A stretch of 14,050 bases of DNA from contig JBJHCR010000166.1 in assembly GCA_050486105.1 (NCBI GenBank), positions 1 through 14,050 of the forward strand, written 5' to 3'. Every line of letters starts with the position of its first letter. Within the stretch, counting starts at the first letter, position 1. Below the pieces are notes generated by a model, which was not told where the DNA came from, made no database searches, and saw nothing but the letters and a program-made list of their open reading frames with translations. Below, in pieces: positions 13,237 through 14,050 of the stretch. This DNA is from JAEXNA01 sp050486105 (GTDB lineage: Bacteria > Vulcanimicrobiota > Xenobia > Xenobiales > JADMJV01). The position numbers and the translations under genes were made by a program.

Positions 13237-14050
13237 TCAAAGGGACTGAAGGAGTTGCAGCATGGGTGCTGCGGTGCTGATGACCACAAAACCGGCTAAG
13301 ACCCCAGCCCCTGCCAGCAGGATCGGCTCCAGCGCCTTGGTCGCAGTATCAAGGGCCAGTTTGACGTCTTCTTCACAGAAGTCGAGCCCTCGTTTTGCCA
13401 AAGGCTCTAGACGTCCGGTTTCGTGACCCACAATCAAGAGGGAGGTGACCAGAGGCGGAAAATACCCACTCTCTTCCAGGGCTTGGGCAAAATCGAGTCC
13501 GTGGATAATCTTTTGACGGAGCTCAACGAAGAGCTTACGCTGGTTGGGCTCGTCTGAAGCCTCAATCATAAAACGCAAAGCCTGATCCACCGAGCCGCCG
13601 CTATCCAAAAGCAGGCAGAGTATCTCAAGCATACGCACCGCTGAAGCTTTCTGAATCAAGGAGCGCAGGGGAGGAATCTTGAGAAGGCCACGGCGGAGTG
13701 CGTGACGGATAGCTCGGAGGTTCTCGGGTTCGCGGAGGAAGCCAAAAGCCACCCCCCCGACGATCAGTAGGAAAACGGGAAACCAGGGCGAGGACATCAC
13801 TGCGGCTGCCAGAATCAACATCCTGTTGAAGAAGGGGAGTTCGATTCCCATGGAACTGAACAACTCGTCATTCATGGGCGCAATAACCAGGATAAAGAAG
13901 AGCATCAAGACCATGGTGGAGGCGACCAAGACCAAGGGGTAGGCCATGGCTGAGCGCACCGCCCGAATGAGTTCCATGCGTCGTTCCTGAGACTCTGCCA
14001 GGCTCTCTAGAACCTGGGACAAGCGGCCGCTGCTCTCGGCTGCTCCGATC
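13237..14050 (-). CDS. GspF/PilC-type secretion or pilus inner-membrane protein, C-terminal part
   Basis: The reading frame is open to the right edge. Before the TTG at 14022 it continues upstream as G-A-A-E-S-S-G-R-L, part of the family signature G-E-x-S-G-x-L followed by L-x-x-L-A, so TTG 14022 is internal and the gene is truncated by the window. About 270 residues are visible: the end of the first T2SSF domain, helices A-Y-P-L-V-L-V-A-S-T-M-V-L-M-L-F-F and I-L-A-A-A-V-M-S-S-P-W-F, then the second T2SSF domain (M-L-E-I-L-C-L-L-L-D-S-G-G-S-V-D-Q-A-L, G-H-E-T-G-R-L-E) and a C-terminal helix ending in L-Q-S-L. GspF/PilC is the polytopic platform of type II secretion and type IV pilus machines. 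Without the ATPase or pilin neighbours, which machine it serves cannot be told. Confidence 0.92.
   Translation of the reverse strand, partial: IGAAESSGRLSQVLESLAESQERRMELIRAVRSAMAYPLVLVASTMVLMLFFILVIAPMNDELFSSMGIELPFFNRMLILAAAVMSSPWFPVFLLIVGGVAFGFLREPENLRAIRHALRRGLLKIPPLRSLIQKASAVRMLEILCLLLDSGGSVDQALRFMIEASDEPNQRKLFVELRQKIIHGLDFAQALEESGYFPPLVTSLLIVGHETGRLEPLAKRGLDFCEEDVKLALDTATKALEPILLAGAGVLAGFVVISTAAPMLQLLQSL

Noticed and set aside
1..14050. tRNA, rRNA, CRISPR array, insertion sequence or integrase
   Set aside because: I looked on both strands and saw no cloverleaf, regularly spaced direct repeats, transposase or recombinase motifs.

Overview
The window is 14 kb of densely coding, moderately GC-rich bacterial DNA (mid-50s % GC by eye). 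The organism is almost certainly diderm: there is an ExbB-ExbD-TonB set, exported FecR-domain proteins and a GspF/PilC-type inner-membrane secretion or pilus protein. No ribosomal or other marker gene is present, so I do not name a phylum. Large multidomain signalling proteins (CHASE2 cyclase, SARP-like response regulator, membrane histidine kinase) suggest a free-living, environmentally responsive bacterium.

Layout. (1) About 5464 down to 1, minus strand: an apparent operon of an exported FecR-domain protein, a 1196-residue protein made of two consecutive CHASE2-transmembrane-class III cyclase units, and a second FecR-domain paralogue that runs off the left edge. (2) 5465-5712: a divergent regulatory region with two spaced perfect inverted repeats. 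(3) 5713-6483, plus strand: a protein with five EF-hand-type calcium loops, closed by a strong hairpin terminator shared with the convergent tonB. (4) 8655 down to 6584, minus strand: exbB-exbD-tonB, tightly coupled (3-nt gap, then a GTGA overlap), with a recognisable sigma70-type promoter covered by a palindrome. (5) 8656-8929: an intergenic region holding that promoter, two AT-rich palindromes and a 56-bp GC-rich inverted repeat just after the upstream gene. (6) 11188 down to 8930 (minus) and 11273-13168 (plus): a divergent pair, a response regulator (receiver, helical repeats, winged helix, BTAD) and a six-helix-type membrane histidine kinase, probably cognate. (7) 14050 down to 13237, minus strand: the C-terminal part of a type II secretion/type IV pilus F protein, cut by the right edge.

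How the genes may work together. In the cyclase operon, exported FecR-domain proteins and extracytoplasmic CHASE2 sensors are the likely input and a cyclic nucleotide the likely output. The most notable observation is that the two cyclase domains in the one chain have lost complementary catalytic residues. Domain 1 keeps the transition-state Asn/Arg but has Glu for the first metal Asp; domain 2 keeps both metal Asp but has lost Asn and Arg. This predicts one composite active site per chain, as in mammalian transmembrane adenylyl cyclases, with unusual residues at the base-recognition positions. The divergent EF-hand gene shares its control region with this operon. The TonB system could energise outer-membrane uptake, but no TonB-dependent receptor is present in the window.
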